Shown: piece by piece, positions 8,535-17,190 of the stretch
Position numbering within the stretch: position 1 is the first letter of the stretch
How the letters are laid out: each line of letters begins with the position of its first letter
Source of the DNA: Bacteroidetes bacterium SW_4_67_19
Lineage (GTDB): Bacteria > Bacteroidota > Rhodothermia > Rhodothermales > Salinibacteraceae
DNA length: 33,264 nt
Reading direction: 5' to 3'
NCBI GenBank assembly: GCA_003023275.1
Contig: PXTX01000039.1
Location: 1-33,264 of the forward strand
Made by a program: the position numbers and the translations under genes
The notes under the pieces: generated by a model
Told to the model about the DNA's origin: nothing
The model's database searches: none
Seen by the model: only the letters and a program-made list of their open reading frames with translations

Positions 8535-9074
8535 GTGCGACTACTTAGCGAAAAAGGCAAACCAGCCAGGCCGACGAACCGCGTGGCGCACCGCGTAGAC
8601 GACATCGACGCCCAGCTTCTGAACCTGCTTCAGCGCGACGGGCGCACCAGTCGCACCGACCTGGCCGAGGCGGTCGACCTCTCGGTGCCGGCCGTCTCCG
8701 AGCGGCTGCGCAAGCTCGAAGAGCGCGGCGTCTTGACCGGCCACCACGCCACCGCCGACGCCAAGCGCCTCGGCTTCGACATTACCGCGTTCATCCGCGT
8801 CTCGGTGCAGGGCTCCGACCACTACGACGACTTTCTCGACGCGGTCACGCCGCTCGACAGCGTGCTGGAGGTCCACTCGATCACCGGCGAAGGCTCACAC
8901 ATTCTGAAAGTGCGCATCGCCACCACGACGGCCCTGGAGCGCCTGCTCTCGAAGTTGCAAGACATCGACGGCGTCGGCTCTACGGATACCAGCATCGTGC
9001 TTTCGACCTTCAAGGAAACGCGCGCCCTCCCGGTCGAGCCCGTAGACTTGCCGGAGGGAGACACCGACCGTTAA
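8535..9074 (+). CDS. Lrp/AsnC family transcriptional regulator
   Basis: DDIDAQLLNLLQRDGRTSRTDLAEAVDLSVPAVSERLRKLEERGVLTGHHATADAKRLGFDITAFIRV: AsnC-type HTH plus RAM-like domain. Confidence 0.92.
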   Translation: MRLLSEKGKPARPTNRVAHRVDDIDAQLLNLLQRDGRTSRTDLAEAVDLSVPAVSERLRKLEERGVLTGHHATADAKRLGFDITAFIRVSVQGSDHYDDFLDAVTPLDSVLEVHSITGEGSHILKVRIATTTALERLLSKLQDIDGVGSTDTSIVLSTFKETRALPVEPVDLPEGDTDR

Positions 9075-9158
9075 ACGCGCAACGTGCCACGTTCAACGTA
9101 CCCCCTTACACGTTCTCTCAATCGCTCTCACCCCCATCCTCACCAGCAACCAACCACC

Positions 9159-10664
9159 ATGGCAGAAGCCCAGACGAAAACCGCCGACGTTTCTACCAAC
9201 GACATCGGCCTCGACGGGGCCGGCTCGCTCAAGCCGGAAGGCGTCGAGGACTTCGACGTGAGTGACTTCTTCGAGTACGCTGCGCAGAACGGCGCCGAAC
9301 TGGTCGATCTCAAATTTTGCGACCTGCTCGGCACCTGGCAGCACTGCACCTTCCCGGTCGAAACCTGGGACGAAGGCACCTTCGAGGAAGGCCTCGGCTT
9401 CGACGGCTCCTCGATCCGCGCCTGGCAGGACATCGACAACTCCGACATGGTCGCGGTGCCCGACGCCTCGACGGTCCGCATCGATCCGTTTTTCGAGCGG
9501 CCCACCGTCAGCGTCATCGCCAACATCATGGACCCGGAGACGAAGGAGGAATACTCCCGCGACCCGCGGTACGTGGCGCGCAAGGCGCAAGACTACCTTC
9601 AAGAAAGCGGCATCGCCGACACCTGCTTCGTCGGCCCCGAGCCGGAGTTCTTCATCTTCGACGAGGTGCGCTACGAGCAGACCCAGCACCGCGGCTTCTA
9701 CGAGATCGACTCCGAAGAAGGCGCCTGGAACACCGCCCGCCACGAGGAGCCCAACCTCGGCTACAAGCCCTCCTACAAAGGCGGCTACTTCCCGACCAGC
9801 CCCTCGGACACCTACCACAACATGCGCAGCGACATGACGATGCTGCTGCGGCGGCTGGGCGTGACCGTCGAGGCGCACCACCACGAGGTGGGCACCGCCG
9901 GGCAGGGCGAGATCGACATGGAGTACACGCCGATGATGAAGATGGCCGACCAGTTCGTCTGGTACAAGTACGTCATCCGCAACATCGCCAAGGAGGCCGG
10001 CAAGTCCGTCACCTTCATGCCCAAGCCCATCTTCCAGGACAACGGAAGCGGGATGCACACGCACCTCTCGCTCTGGAAGGACGGCGACCCGCTCTTCGCC
10101 GGAGACGGCTACGCGGGCCTCTCCGACGTGGCCCTCAACGCCATCGGCGGCATCCTCGACCACGCCCGCGCCATCCTGGCCTTCGCCGCGCCGACGGCCA
10201 ACAGCTACCACCGCCTCGTGCCCGGCTACGAAGCGCCGGTCAACCTGGCGATGTCGAAGCGCAACCGCTCCGCCTCGGTCCGCATCCCGATGTACTCCGG
10301 CGACGAAGCGGCCAAGCGACTGGAGTTCCGCTGCCCCGACCCCACGATGAACGGGTACCTGACCTTCAGCGCGCTCCTGATGGCGATGCTCGACGGGATC
10401 GAAAACGAAACCGACCCCGGCGACCCGCTCGACCGTGACATCTACGACATGACGCCCGAGGAGCTGGCCGAGACGGAGACCACGCCCGAGACGCTCGAGG
10501 AGGCGCTCCACGCCCTCGAAGGCGACCACGAGTTCCTCACCAAAGACGACGTCTTCACCGAAGACCTCGTCGAGACGTGGATCGAGTACAAGACCGAAAA
10601 CGAGGTCAAGCCGCTGCGTTTGCGGCCGCACCCCTACGAATTCCACCTCTACTACGACAGCTGA
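9159..10664 (+). CDS. glnA: Glutamine synthetase type I
   Basis: LVDLKFCDLLGTWQHCTFPV, FDGSSIRAW, GPEPEFFIFD, VEAHHHEVGTAGQGEIDMEY, NGSGMHTHLSLW, NSYHRLVPGYEAPVNLAMSKRNRSASVRIP, RLEFRCPDPTMNGYLTF. Confidence 0.96.
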   Translation: MAEAQTKTADVSTNDIGLDGAGSLKPEGVEDFDVSDFFEYAAQNGAELVDLKFCDLLGTWQHCTFPVETWDEGTFEEGLGFDGSSIRAWQDIDNSDMVAVPDASTVRIDPFFERPTVSVIANIMDPETKEEYSRDPRYVARKAQDYLQESGIADTCFVGPEPEFFIFDEVRYEQTQHRGFYEIDSEEGAWNTARHEEPNLGYKPSYKGGYFPTSPSDTYHNMRSDMTMLLRRLGVTVEAHHHEVGTAGQGEIDMEYTPMMKMADQFVWYKYVIRNIAKEAGKSVTFMPKPIFQDNGSGMHTHLSLWKDGDPLFAGDGYAGLSDVALNAIGGILDHARAILAFAAPTANSYHRLVPGYEAPVNLAMSKRNRSASVRIPMYSGDEAAKRLEFRCPDPTMNGYLTFSALLMAMLDGIENETDPGDPLDRDIYDMTPEELAETETTPETLEEALHALEGDHEFLTKDDVFTEDLVETWIEYKTENEVKPLRLRPHPYEFHLYYDS

Positions 10665-10726
10665 TGTTGGTTGTCCGTTTTCGGTGGTCGGTTGTTCTTC
10701 GAGAGAAGAGGCCGGCAAATAAAAGC

Positions 10727-10764
10727 GCCCGCCTCGGCCTGTGACGGTCGGGGCGGGCTTTTTT
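10727..10764 (+). terminator. Rho-independent terminator downstream of glnA
   Basis: GCCCGCC...GGCGGGC stem followed by TTTTTT. Confidence 0.85.
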
Positions 10765-10893
10765 CTTTTCGGAAAAAACGCAGTGCGCGGATGGGCGAGC
10801 GCCGCCGTTCCCGGCAACCGGCTCACATGACAGGGGGCGGGCCTGTCACAGCGCTCTCATGCGTCGCCGTCGCCGACCGCCGAGGGGGGACCG

Positions 10894-11400
10894 CTACTGC
10901 CGCAGTCGGCTCCCGCTCAGGTCGCTGTTCGGCGGGAGCGCGCTTTCGCCCCAGCCCTCGCCGACGGTCAGCTGCACGTCCAGGCCCGAGGGCGTCTGCG
11001 GGGCGGCGGAGTCCTGGACGACGGAATCGGGGGGAACGGAGAAGTCGCCGGGCGTGGCGGCGCGCACGTCGTAGAAGCCGGGCGCCAGGTCGAGGGCGAG
11101 CGTCTGCGTCTGGCCAGGGGGGAGCGGCGCATCGAGCGAGTCGGTGAAGCGGCGTCCCGTCGTGTCGCTGCCGGTCAGGTAGAAACCGCGCGCGGCCGTG
11201 CCGATGTTGCGCACACGAAAGACGTGCGCGCCCGCCTGCACGCCGCGCGGCATGAAGAGGGTGCTGTTGCGCATCGTCACGTCGACGGTGTCGGCGCTCG
11301 CGGAGTCGCCGGAGGACGAGGAGTCCCCGCAGGCAACGGTTCCCAGCACCAGAAAGGCCAAGAGCACGAGCGGGATTCGACGGAAGGGAGAACAACGCAT
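10894..11400 (-). CDS. Cupredoxin-like lipoprotein (hypothetical)
   Basis: Lipobox-like LLAFLVLGTVACGDSS; VDVTMRNSTLFMPRGVQAGAHVFRVRNIGTAARGFYL... resembles a cupredoxin beta fold. Confidence 0.65.
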   Translation of the reverse strand: MRCSPFRRIPLVLLAFLVLGTVACGDSSSSGDSASADTVDVTMRNSTLFMPRGVQAGAHVFRVRNIGTAARGFYLTGSDTTGRRFTDSLDAPLPPGQTQTLALDLAPGFYDVRAATPGDFSVPPDSVVQDSAAPQTPSGLDVQLTVGEGWGESALPPNSDLSGSRLRQ

Positions 11401-11441
11401 GAGCGCGGTCGGTCTTCGAGTGAGCGCGGTCGGTCTTCGAG
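11400..11441. repeat. Perfect 2x21-bp tandem repeat TGAGCGCGGTCGGTCTTCGAG
   Basis: 11400-11420 and 11421-11441 are identical; 21 = 3x7. Confidence 0.9.
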
Positions 11442-11504
11442 AACGAGAGGCGGAGAAAACCGATGCGAGCAGCTGGAGGCTACAAAGGTGCCGCTTCTGG
11501 GCGT

Positions 11505-11589
11505 CGTTCCGACCGGCGACTGGCGATTGTCGGTTGGCGATTGGACAGCGGATCGAGAGGCTGCCGTCTGCCGCGTGTCGTCCGCCGTC
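11505..11589. repeat. 7-nt-phased degenerate array abutting the DUF493 stop codon
   Basis: Minus strand after TAG: GACGGCG GACGACA CGCGGCA GACGGCA GCCTCTC GATCCGC TGTCCAA TCGCCAA CCGACAA TCGCCAG TCGCCGG. Confidence 0.75.
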
Positions 11590-11934
11590 CTACAAGGCGA
11601 TCACATCGTCGATCTCGTAGGCGCGGTCGTAGACGGCCAGCACCTCGTCGCTGGAGTTCATTTTCAGCCGCGCCGTCACGCTCACGTAGTTGCCTTTGGA
11701 GGACGAGCGCACCTTCAAGCCGCCCTCTTCCCCGGTCGGATGCTCGTCGAAAATCCCTTTCAGTTCGTCGAGGTCATCTTCCGGGCCGATGAACTTGAAC
11801 GTGTAGGTCGTCGGCCAGTCCGTTTCCTCCTCCAGCAGCTCGCGGAACTCGATCCACCACTCGTCGGAGTTGCCGGCGCGTCCGTTCGTTTTTTCGCTTC
11901 CGGCGGGGCGGTCGTCGTTTGCGGGGTCGCTCAT
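11590..11934 (-). CDS. DUF493 (YbeD-like) family protein
   Basis: MSDPANDDRP...DWPTTYTFKFIGPEDDLDELKGIFDEHPTGEEGGLKVRSSSKGNYVSVTARLKMNSSDEVLAVYDRAYEIDDVIAL. Confidence 0.75.
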   Translation of the reverse strand: MSDPANDDRPAGSEKTNGRAGNSDEWWIEFRELLEEETDWPTTYTFKFIGPEDDLDELKGIFDEHPTGEEGGLKVRSSSKGNYVSVTARLKMNSSDEVLAVYDRAYEIDDVIAL

Positions 11935-12215
11935 GTGATGCCGTCGAACGTCTGCTGGGGAAGAGGAAGGGGGCGCGCTGGACACTTCAACCACGAGGCG
12001 TCGGCGTCTGATCCGAAGCGCGGCGGCTCGAACCCTCGGGCTTTTCAAGTGCTTTTTAGGCAGCGTAACAATTTTTTCGGACCTTTCGTACGCATCGCCG
12101 ATGCAGTAAATGCAGTAGATGAAAGCCTGGGCGTCAGTGGATTCACCCATTGGCTGTCGTTCCACGAGCGCCGTTTTTGTCTCGCCGTTTTCTCCGCGCC
12201 TCCCGTTCTGTTCTT

Positions 12216-13817
12216 ATGCGCTCTTCGTTTCAGCGAACAAGCCTTTCGCGAAAAAGCCTCTTGCCGGCGAGCCTCGCGCTGGCGCTTCTGGTCGCGCTGT
12301 CTGCCGTCGTCGCTCCTCTGGACGCCCGCGCGCAGAGCGCTGCCGAGAGCACCCTGCTGGAGCAGTTCGAGGAGAAGACGACCACCTTCACGCTCGACAA
12401 CGGCCTCACGTTTGTCGTCATCGAGCGCCACGACGCGCCGGTCATTTCCTTTCACACCTACGCCGACGTAGGCGCCGCCGACGAGCCGATAGGGCAGAGC
12501 GGCCTGGCGCACCTCTTCGAGCACCTGGCCTTCAAGGGCACCACCTCCATCGGTACCAAGGACATCGAGTCGGAGATGGCGTCCATCGCGCGGGAGGAGG
12601 GGATCTTCGAACAGATCGAGCGCGAGCGGGCCCGGAGGCCTCGGGCAGACACCGCCCGCATTGCCCGCCTCGAAGCACGGCTCGACTCGGTTGAGGAGCA
12701 GTCCAAGGAGTATCTCTCCGACGAAGGCTACGACCAGATTCTCGAGCGCAACGGCGTGAGTGGCCTCAATGCCTACACTGGCGCCGACCAGACCGGCTAC
12801 GTCTACAGCCTGCCCTCGAATAAGCTGGAGCTGTTTTTCGCGCTCGAAAGCGACCGTTTCCTGAACCCGGTCTTTCGCGAGTTCTACACCGAGCGCGACG
12901 TGGTCATGGAGGAGCGCCGCCAGCGCACCGAGTCCAGCCCCATCGGGCGGCTCCTCGAAGAGTTTACCACCACGGCCTTCAAGGCGCATCCCTACGGCAT
13001 TCCCACCATCGGGCACATGTCTGACCTCGAGCGTCTTTCTCGCGAGGATGCGCGCGCGTTCTTCGACAAGTACTACGGCCCGTCGAACCTGACCATCGGC
13101 ATCGCGGGCGACGTGGACCCGGCGCGGGCGAAGCAGCTGGCCGAGAAGTACTTCTCGCGTCTCGAAGGCGGCGAGGAGCCGATAGGCGTGAGCACCGAGG
13201 AGCCCGAGCAGATCAGCGAGCGGCGCGTCATCATCCGCGAGCAGTCCCAACCCACCGTCATCATGGGCTGGCACCGCCCCAGCATGTTCTCCGACGAGGC
13301 GGCCGTCTACGACGTGCTCCAGGACATTCTCACCCAGGGGCGCACCAGCCGCCTCTACAAGACGCTGGTCGAAGAGGAAAAGGCGCTTCGGGTGCAGGCG
13401 TTCCCCTCGTACCCGGGCAGCAAGTATCCCACGCTCTTTGGCATCATCGGCGTGCCCAACCGCGAGGTCGGCCCCGAGCAGCTCGAAGAAGACATCTACA
13501 CGGTGCTCGAGGACATCAAGGAAAACGGCGTCTCGACCGAGGAGGTCGAGCGCGCCAAGACACGCGCCCGCGCCCAACTCGTCAACAGCCTCGACTCCAA
13601 CGACGGCCTCGCCCAGAGCTTCTCGCGCATGGAAGAGCTGACGGGCAGCTGGCGGGAGGTCTTCCAGAACCTCGACGCCATTCAGCGCGTCACCGCCGCG
13701 GACGTGCAGCGCGTGGCGCAGGAGACTTTTCAGCGCTCCAACCGCACCGTCGCCATGATTAAGACCTCTGGCGACGAGGACGACGAAGCCTCCGAGGCGA
13801 CCGCCTCGGCGGAGTGA
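12216..13817 (+). CDS. M16 family zinc metallopeptidase, catalytic-type subunit
   Basis: Signal peptide; inverted zinc motif HLFEH (SGLAHLFEHLAFKGT); conserved M16 N-terminal strands and NLTIGIAGDVD. Confidence 0.93.
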   Translation: MRSSFQRTSLSRKSLLPASLALALLVALSAVVAPLDARAQSAAESTLLEQFEEKTTTFTLDNGLTFVVIERHDAPVISFHTYADVGAADEPIGQSGLAHLFEHLAFKGTTSIGTKDIESEMASIAREEGIFEQIERERARRPRADTARIARLEARLDSVEEQSKEYLSDEGYDQILERNGVSGLNAYTGADQTGYVYSLPSNKLELFFALESDRFLNPVFREFYTERDVVMEERRQRTESSPIGRLLEEFTTTAFKAHPYGIPTIGHMSDLERLSREDARAFFDKYYGPSNLTIGIAGDVDPARAKQLAEKYFSRLEGGEEPIGVSTEEPEQISERRVIIREQSQPTVIMGWHRPSMFSDEAAVYDVLQDILTQGRTSRLYKTLVEEEKALRVQAFPSYPGSKYPTLFGIIGVPNREVGPEQLEEDIYTVLEDIKENGVSTEEVERAKTRARAQLVNSLDSNDGLAQSFSRMEELTGSWREVFQNLDAIQRVTAADVQRVAQETFQRSNRTVAMIKTSGDEDDEASEATASAE

Positions 13818-13908
13818 GGCGCTTCGTGCTCACCAGTACATCTGACGCTTCCACGTTCGTACGGACACGATATATCGCGCCCCTATCTCCCCTTTAACTT
13901 TTCCCCCT

Positions 13909-16134
13909 ATGCAACGTCTACGCTACCTGAATGCGCTTTTGCTTGCCGTCCTGCTCGTGACGGCCGGATGCGCCGGTTCACAGCAGGCCACCCCCTCGCC
14001 CGATGACGACTCCGACGGCGGCATGGGGAGCGGCAGCACCGGGCAAGACATTCGCGTCTCCGAGTTCGACGTGTCGGAAATCACCTATCCCGAGGTGAGC
14101 GACTTCCAGATGCCCGATGTCGAGAAGTTCGAACTCGAAAACGGCATGAAGTTCTACCTCATCGAAGACCACGAGCTTCCCACCGTGAGCGCTTCGGCGC
14201 GGGTGGGCACGGGCGAAGTGTGGGAGCCGGCCGACCATGCGGGCCTCGCCTCGGTCACCGGCACGGTCATGCGCACCGGCGGCACGCAGTCGATGTCGTC
14301 CGACGAGGTCAACCAGCTTCTCGAAAACCTCGGCGCGACTGTCGAGACGAGCATCGGGGAGACCAGCGGCTCGGCGTTCATGAACACCCTCGCCGACAAC
14401 GTCGACCAGGTGCTGCCGGTCTTTGCCGACGTGCTGATGAACCCGGCTTTTGCGGAAGACAAAATCGAGCAGGCCAAGAGCCAGCAGAAAACGTCGATCT
14501 CGCGCCGCAACGACAACCCGCGGCAGATCGCCTCGCGCGAGTTCGACAAGCTCGTCTACGGCGCCGACAGCCCCTACGCGCGGGTCGAGCAGTACTACAC
14601 CATCGACGAGATCACCCGCGAGGACCTGACGCGCTTCCACGGCCAGTACGTTCACCCCAACAATACGCTCCTGAGCGTGTGGGGCGACTTCGACACGGCC
14701 GACATGAAGCGGAAGCTGCGCGAAGCCTTCAGTGGGTGGGAGCGAGAAGCGAACTTCGAGAAGCCGGAGCCGCCGACCGTGGAGGGCGAGCGCAGCTACT
14801 CGGTTAACTTCGTGCAGAAAGACGACGTGACCCAGAGCACCGTCTTCATCGGCCACCCAGGGGAGATCAAGCGCAACAATCCGGACTACTTCCCGGTCAT
14901 CGTGATGAACCAGGTGCTCTCCGGCGGCTTCAGCGGGCGCCTCTTTCAGAACGTGCGCAAGGACCAGGGCCTCGCTTATTCCGTCTTCGGGGAGTACGGG
15001 GCCGGCTACGACCGGGAGGGACGCTTCTTCACCGGGGTGCTTACCAAGAGCGCCTCGACCGTCGAAGGCACCCGCGCGGTCATCGAGGAGATCGAGAAGA
15101 TGCGCCGGCGCGCCCCCACCGAAGAGGAGCTGAAACTGGCCAAGCAATCCTACCTCAACTCGTTCGTCTTCAACTTCGACCGGCGCGAGGAAATCTTGAA
15201 TCGGCTGATGACCTACGAATACCACGGCTACCCTCGGAACTTCCTCGACCAGATCAAGCAGGGCGTCGAAGACGTCACGGCCGAGGACGTGCTGCGCGTT
15301 TCCAAGAAGTACCTTCACCCCGACGAGGTCGACATTCTCGTGGTGGGGCGGCAGGAGGACTTCGATGAAGACCTCTCGGTCCTCGCGCGGGACGGCGCCG
15401 TCAACGAGATCGACGTCTCGATTCCGACGAGCCCGCCGGGCGAGCAGGCCGAAGAGGAAGAACCCGCCGCGAGCGAAGAGCAGATGGCGGCTGGGCGCGA
15501 CCTGCTGGCCGAGGTGCGCGCGGCGATGGGCGGAGGGGCCTACGACGACATCGACAACATGCGCCAGTCCTCCGAGACCCAGGCGGGCGGGCAGACCCTC
15601 AACCAGACGGTAGCAACCGACCTCGCAGGACAGGTGCGCGCCGAGGTGGAAACGCCGCGCGGGACGATCACCATCGTCGACGACGGCGAGCAGGCGTTCA
15701 TCAAGACGCCGCGCGGCACGCAGCCGGCCCCGCCGCGCGTGCGCAAGCAGTTCCTGGGCGGCCTCCAGCGCAACCTGACCTACCTGATGACGCAACCGGA
15801 CGAGTTGCAGGTCAGCGACCAGGGCACCCAGACGGTCGAGGGCACCGAGCTGCGCGCGCTGCGCATCACGCCCTCCGGCGGCGACGCCTTCACGCTGCTG
15901 ATCGACCCGGAGACGATGAGGCCTGCGCGCATGACCTACCAGGGCCAGAATCCGCAGACCGGCCAGCCCTTCGAAGCGACGAACGTCTTCAGCGACTACC
16001 GCGAGAAAAGCGGCGTCATGGTGCCCTACACGACTACGACCTACCGGGACGGCAAAGAGACGGCCACGTCCACCGTCACCGGCTTCGAGACCAACGCGGA
16101 CTTCCCCGACGGGTACTTCTCGATGGAGCAGTAG
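13909..16134 (+). CDS. M16 family peptidase-like lipoprotein lacking HxxEH, with C-terminal LolA-like domain
   Basis: Lipobox LLVTAGCAGS; M16 fold (ENGMKFYLIEDHELPTVSASARVGTGEVWEPADHAGLASVTGTVMRTGGT); C-terminal ~200 aa (AMGGGAYDDIDNMRQSSE...FTLLIDPETMRPARMTYQG...YREKSGVMVPYTTTTYRDG). Confidence 0.88.
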   Translation: MQRLRYLNALLLAVLLVTAGCAGSQQATPSPDDDSDGGMGSGSTGQDIRVSEFDVSEITYPEVSDFQMPDVEKFELENGMKFYLIEDHELPTVSASARVGTGEVWEPADHAGLASVTGTVMRTGGTQSMSSDEVNQLLENLGATVETSIGETSGSAFMNTLADNVDQVLPVFADVLMNPAFAEDKIEQAKSQQKTSISRRNDNPRQIASREFDKLVYGADSPYARVEQYYTIDEITREDLTRFHGQYVHPNNTLLSVWGDFDTADMKRKLREAFSGWEREANFEKPEPPTVEGERSYSVNFVQKDDVTQSTVFIGHPGEIKRNNPDYFPVIVMNQVLSGGFSGRLFQNVRKDQGLAYSVFGEYGAGYDREGRFFTGVLTKSASTVEGTRAVIEEIEKMRRRAPTEEELKLAKQSYLNSFVFNFDRREEILNRLMTYEYHGYPRNFLDQIKQGVEDVTAEDVLRVSKKYLHPDEVDILVVGRQEDFDEDLSVLARDGAVNEIDVSIPTSPPGEQAEEEEPAASEEQMAAGRDLLAEVRAAMGGGAYDDIDNMRQSSETQAGGQTLNQTVATDLAGQVRAEVETPRGTITIVDDGEQAFIKTPRGTQPAPPRVRKQFLGGLQRNLTYLMTQPDELQVSDQGTQTVEGTELRALRITPSGGDAFTLLIDPETMRPARMTYQGQNPQTGQPFEATNVFSDYREKSGVMVPYTTTTYRDGKETATSTVTGFETNADFPDGYFSMEQ

Positions 16135-16217
16135 GGGGGCGGTCGGCTCTCAGCTGTTGGCTTCTTCGAAGGGCTGCCGTCCGCCGTCTTTCGTCCGCCG
16201 TCCCGATCTGAGCGTCA
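16134..16217. repeat. 7-nt-phased array after the M16 stop codon
   Basis: GGGGGGC GGTCGGC TCTCAGC TGTTGGC TTCTTCG AAGGGCT GCCGTCC GCCGTCT TTCGTCC GCCGTCC. Confidence 0.7.
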
Positions 16218-16229
16218 GCGAGGATCGGC

Positions 16230-17018
16230 TTACGCTTCGGCCTCGCCCTCGTAGGCGAAGGTCTCTTGCACCGAGCGGTCCTGCTTGTGGACGACCAGCT
16301 CGCTGGGCGCGTGGCTCTTGGCGAACTCGCGCCCGCCCTCGATGGCTTCCTTCTTGGTACCGTAGACGCTGGTGGCGCGCTCGGCGCCCTCCTTGGTCAC
16401 GGCCCAGCCTTCTTCGTGCGGGCTGACGTGGTAGGCCGTCAGGTCCGTCGCCGCAATCTCGGCGCTCGCCGCGAGGCCGCCTTGCTGTTTTTCGAGCGTT
16501 GCGGCCACGCCGTCGAGCTTCTCCGCGAGGCGCTCGACCTTGTCGGCCAGGCTCTGCACCTCGCTTCGCGTGGGCACGTCCAGGCGCCCGAAGACGTTGC
16601 GGAACGCCCCATTGACGACCTGCTCGATAGCCGAGGCCGTGTCGGCAGCCTTGTCGCCGACCGTCTTCACGGCGTGGCGCTGCTGCTCGTCCAACTCGCG
16701 CGCCGTCTCGTTGATCTGGTCGCGCCCGCGTCGTTCGAGGTCACGGCCTCGGTCGACGAGGTCGTTATAGAACTCCGCTCCCTGCTCTTCGGCCGCCGAG
16801 AGCGCGCCGAGGCCCGCCAGCCACACGTCGCGCCCGGCGCGCGCGGCCTCTCCCGGTAGCGCCAGCGCGCGCGAGAGGGTGTGCCGCGTCTCATTGTAGA
16901 CGCCGGCGGCGATGCTCTCGGCTCCGGCCTCGGCCTGCCCGGCCCCGCCTTTCACCTGGTCGGCGCCTTCCTTGATTTCCTGTTGCCCTTTCGTGTTCTG
17001 GCCATCCGTCTTAGCCAT
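16230..17018 (-). CDS. Phasin-like (PhaF/PhaI-type) protein with C-terminal DUF2188 domain
   Basis: ARAGRDVWLAGLGALSAAEEQGAEFYNDLVDRGRDLERRGRDQI (phasin-like) then AYHVSPHEEGWAVTKEGAERATSVYGTKKEAIEGGREFAKSHAPSELVVHKQDRSVQETFAYE (DUF2188-like). Confidence 0.75.
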   Translation of the reverse strand: MAKTDGQNTKGQQEIKEGADQVKGGAGQAEAGAESIAAGVYNETRHTLSRALALPGEAARAGRDVWLAGLGALSAAEEQGAEFYNDLVDRGRDLERRGRDQINETARELDEQQRHAVKTVGDKAADTASAIEQVVNGAFRNVFGRLDVPTRSEVQSLADKVERLAEKLDGVAATLEKQQGGLAASAEIAATDLTAYHVSPHEEGWAVTKEGAERATSVYGTKKEAIEGGREFAKSHAPSELVVHKQDRSVQETFAYEGEAEA

Positions 17019-17190
17019 GATGCGTCACCTCGAAACTGGTAGATGGAAGTAAATGGGGAAATGGAGTAGACCGCCGGCCCGCTATCTGCGACGACCATTT
17101 CCACATGCTTTTATAACGCGCTGCGTCACGAGATCCCGCTATGATGCAGCGCGTCATCTTTTTGCTGCAGTTTCACAGCATTGTGCCGCG

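Noticed and set aside
9093-10826. 577-aa minus-strand ORF opposite glnA
   Set aside because: Antisense shadow of glutamine synthetase.
12045-13577. Minus-strand ORFs opposite the M16 genes (12045-13577, 13978-15795)
   Set aside because: Antisense shadows; strong M16 motifs on the plus strand.
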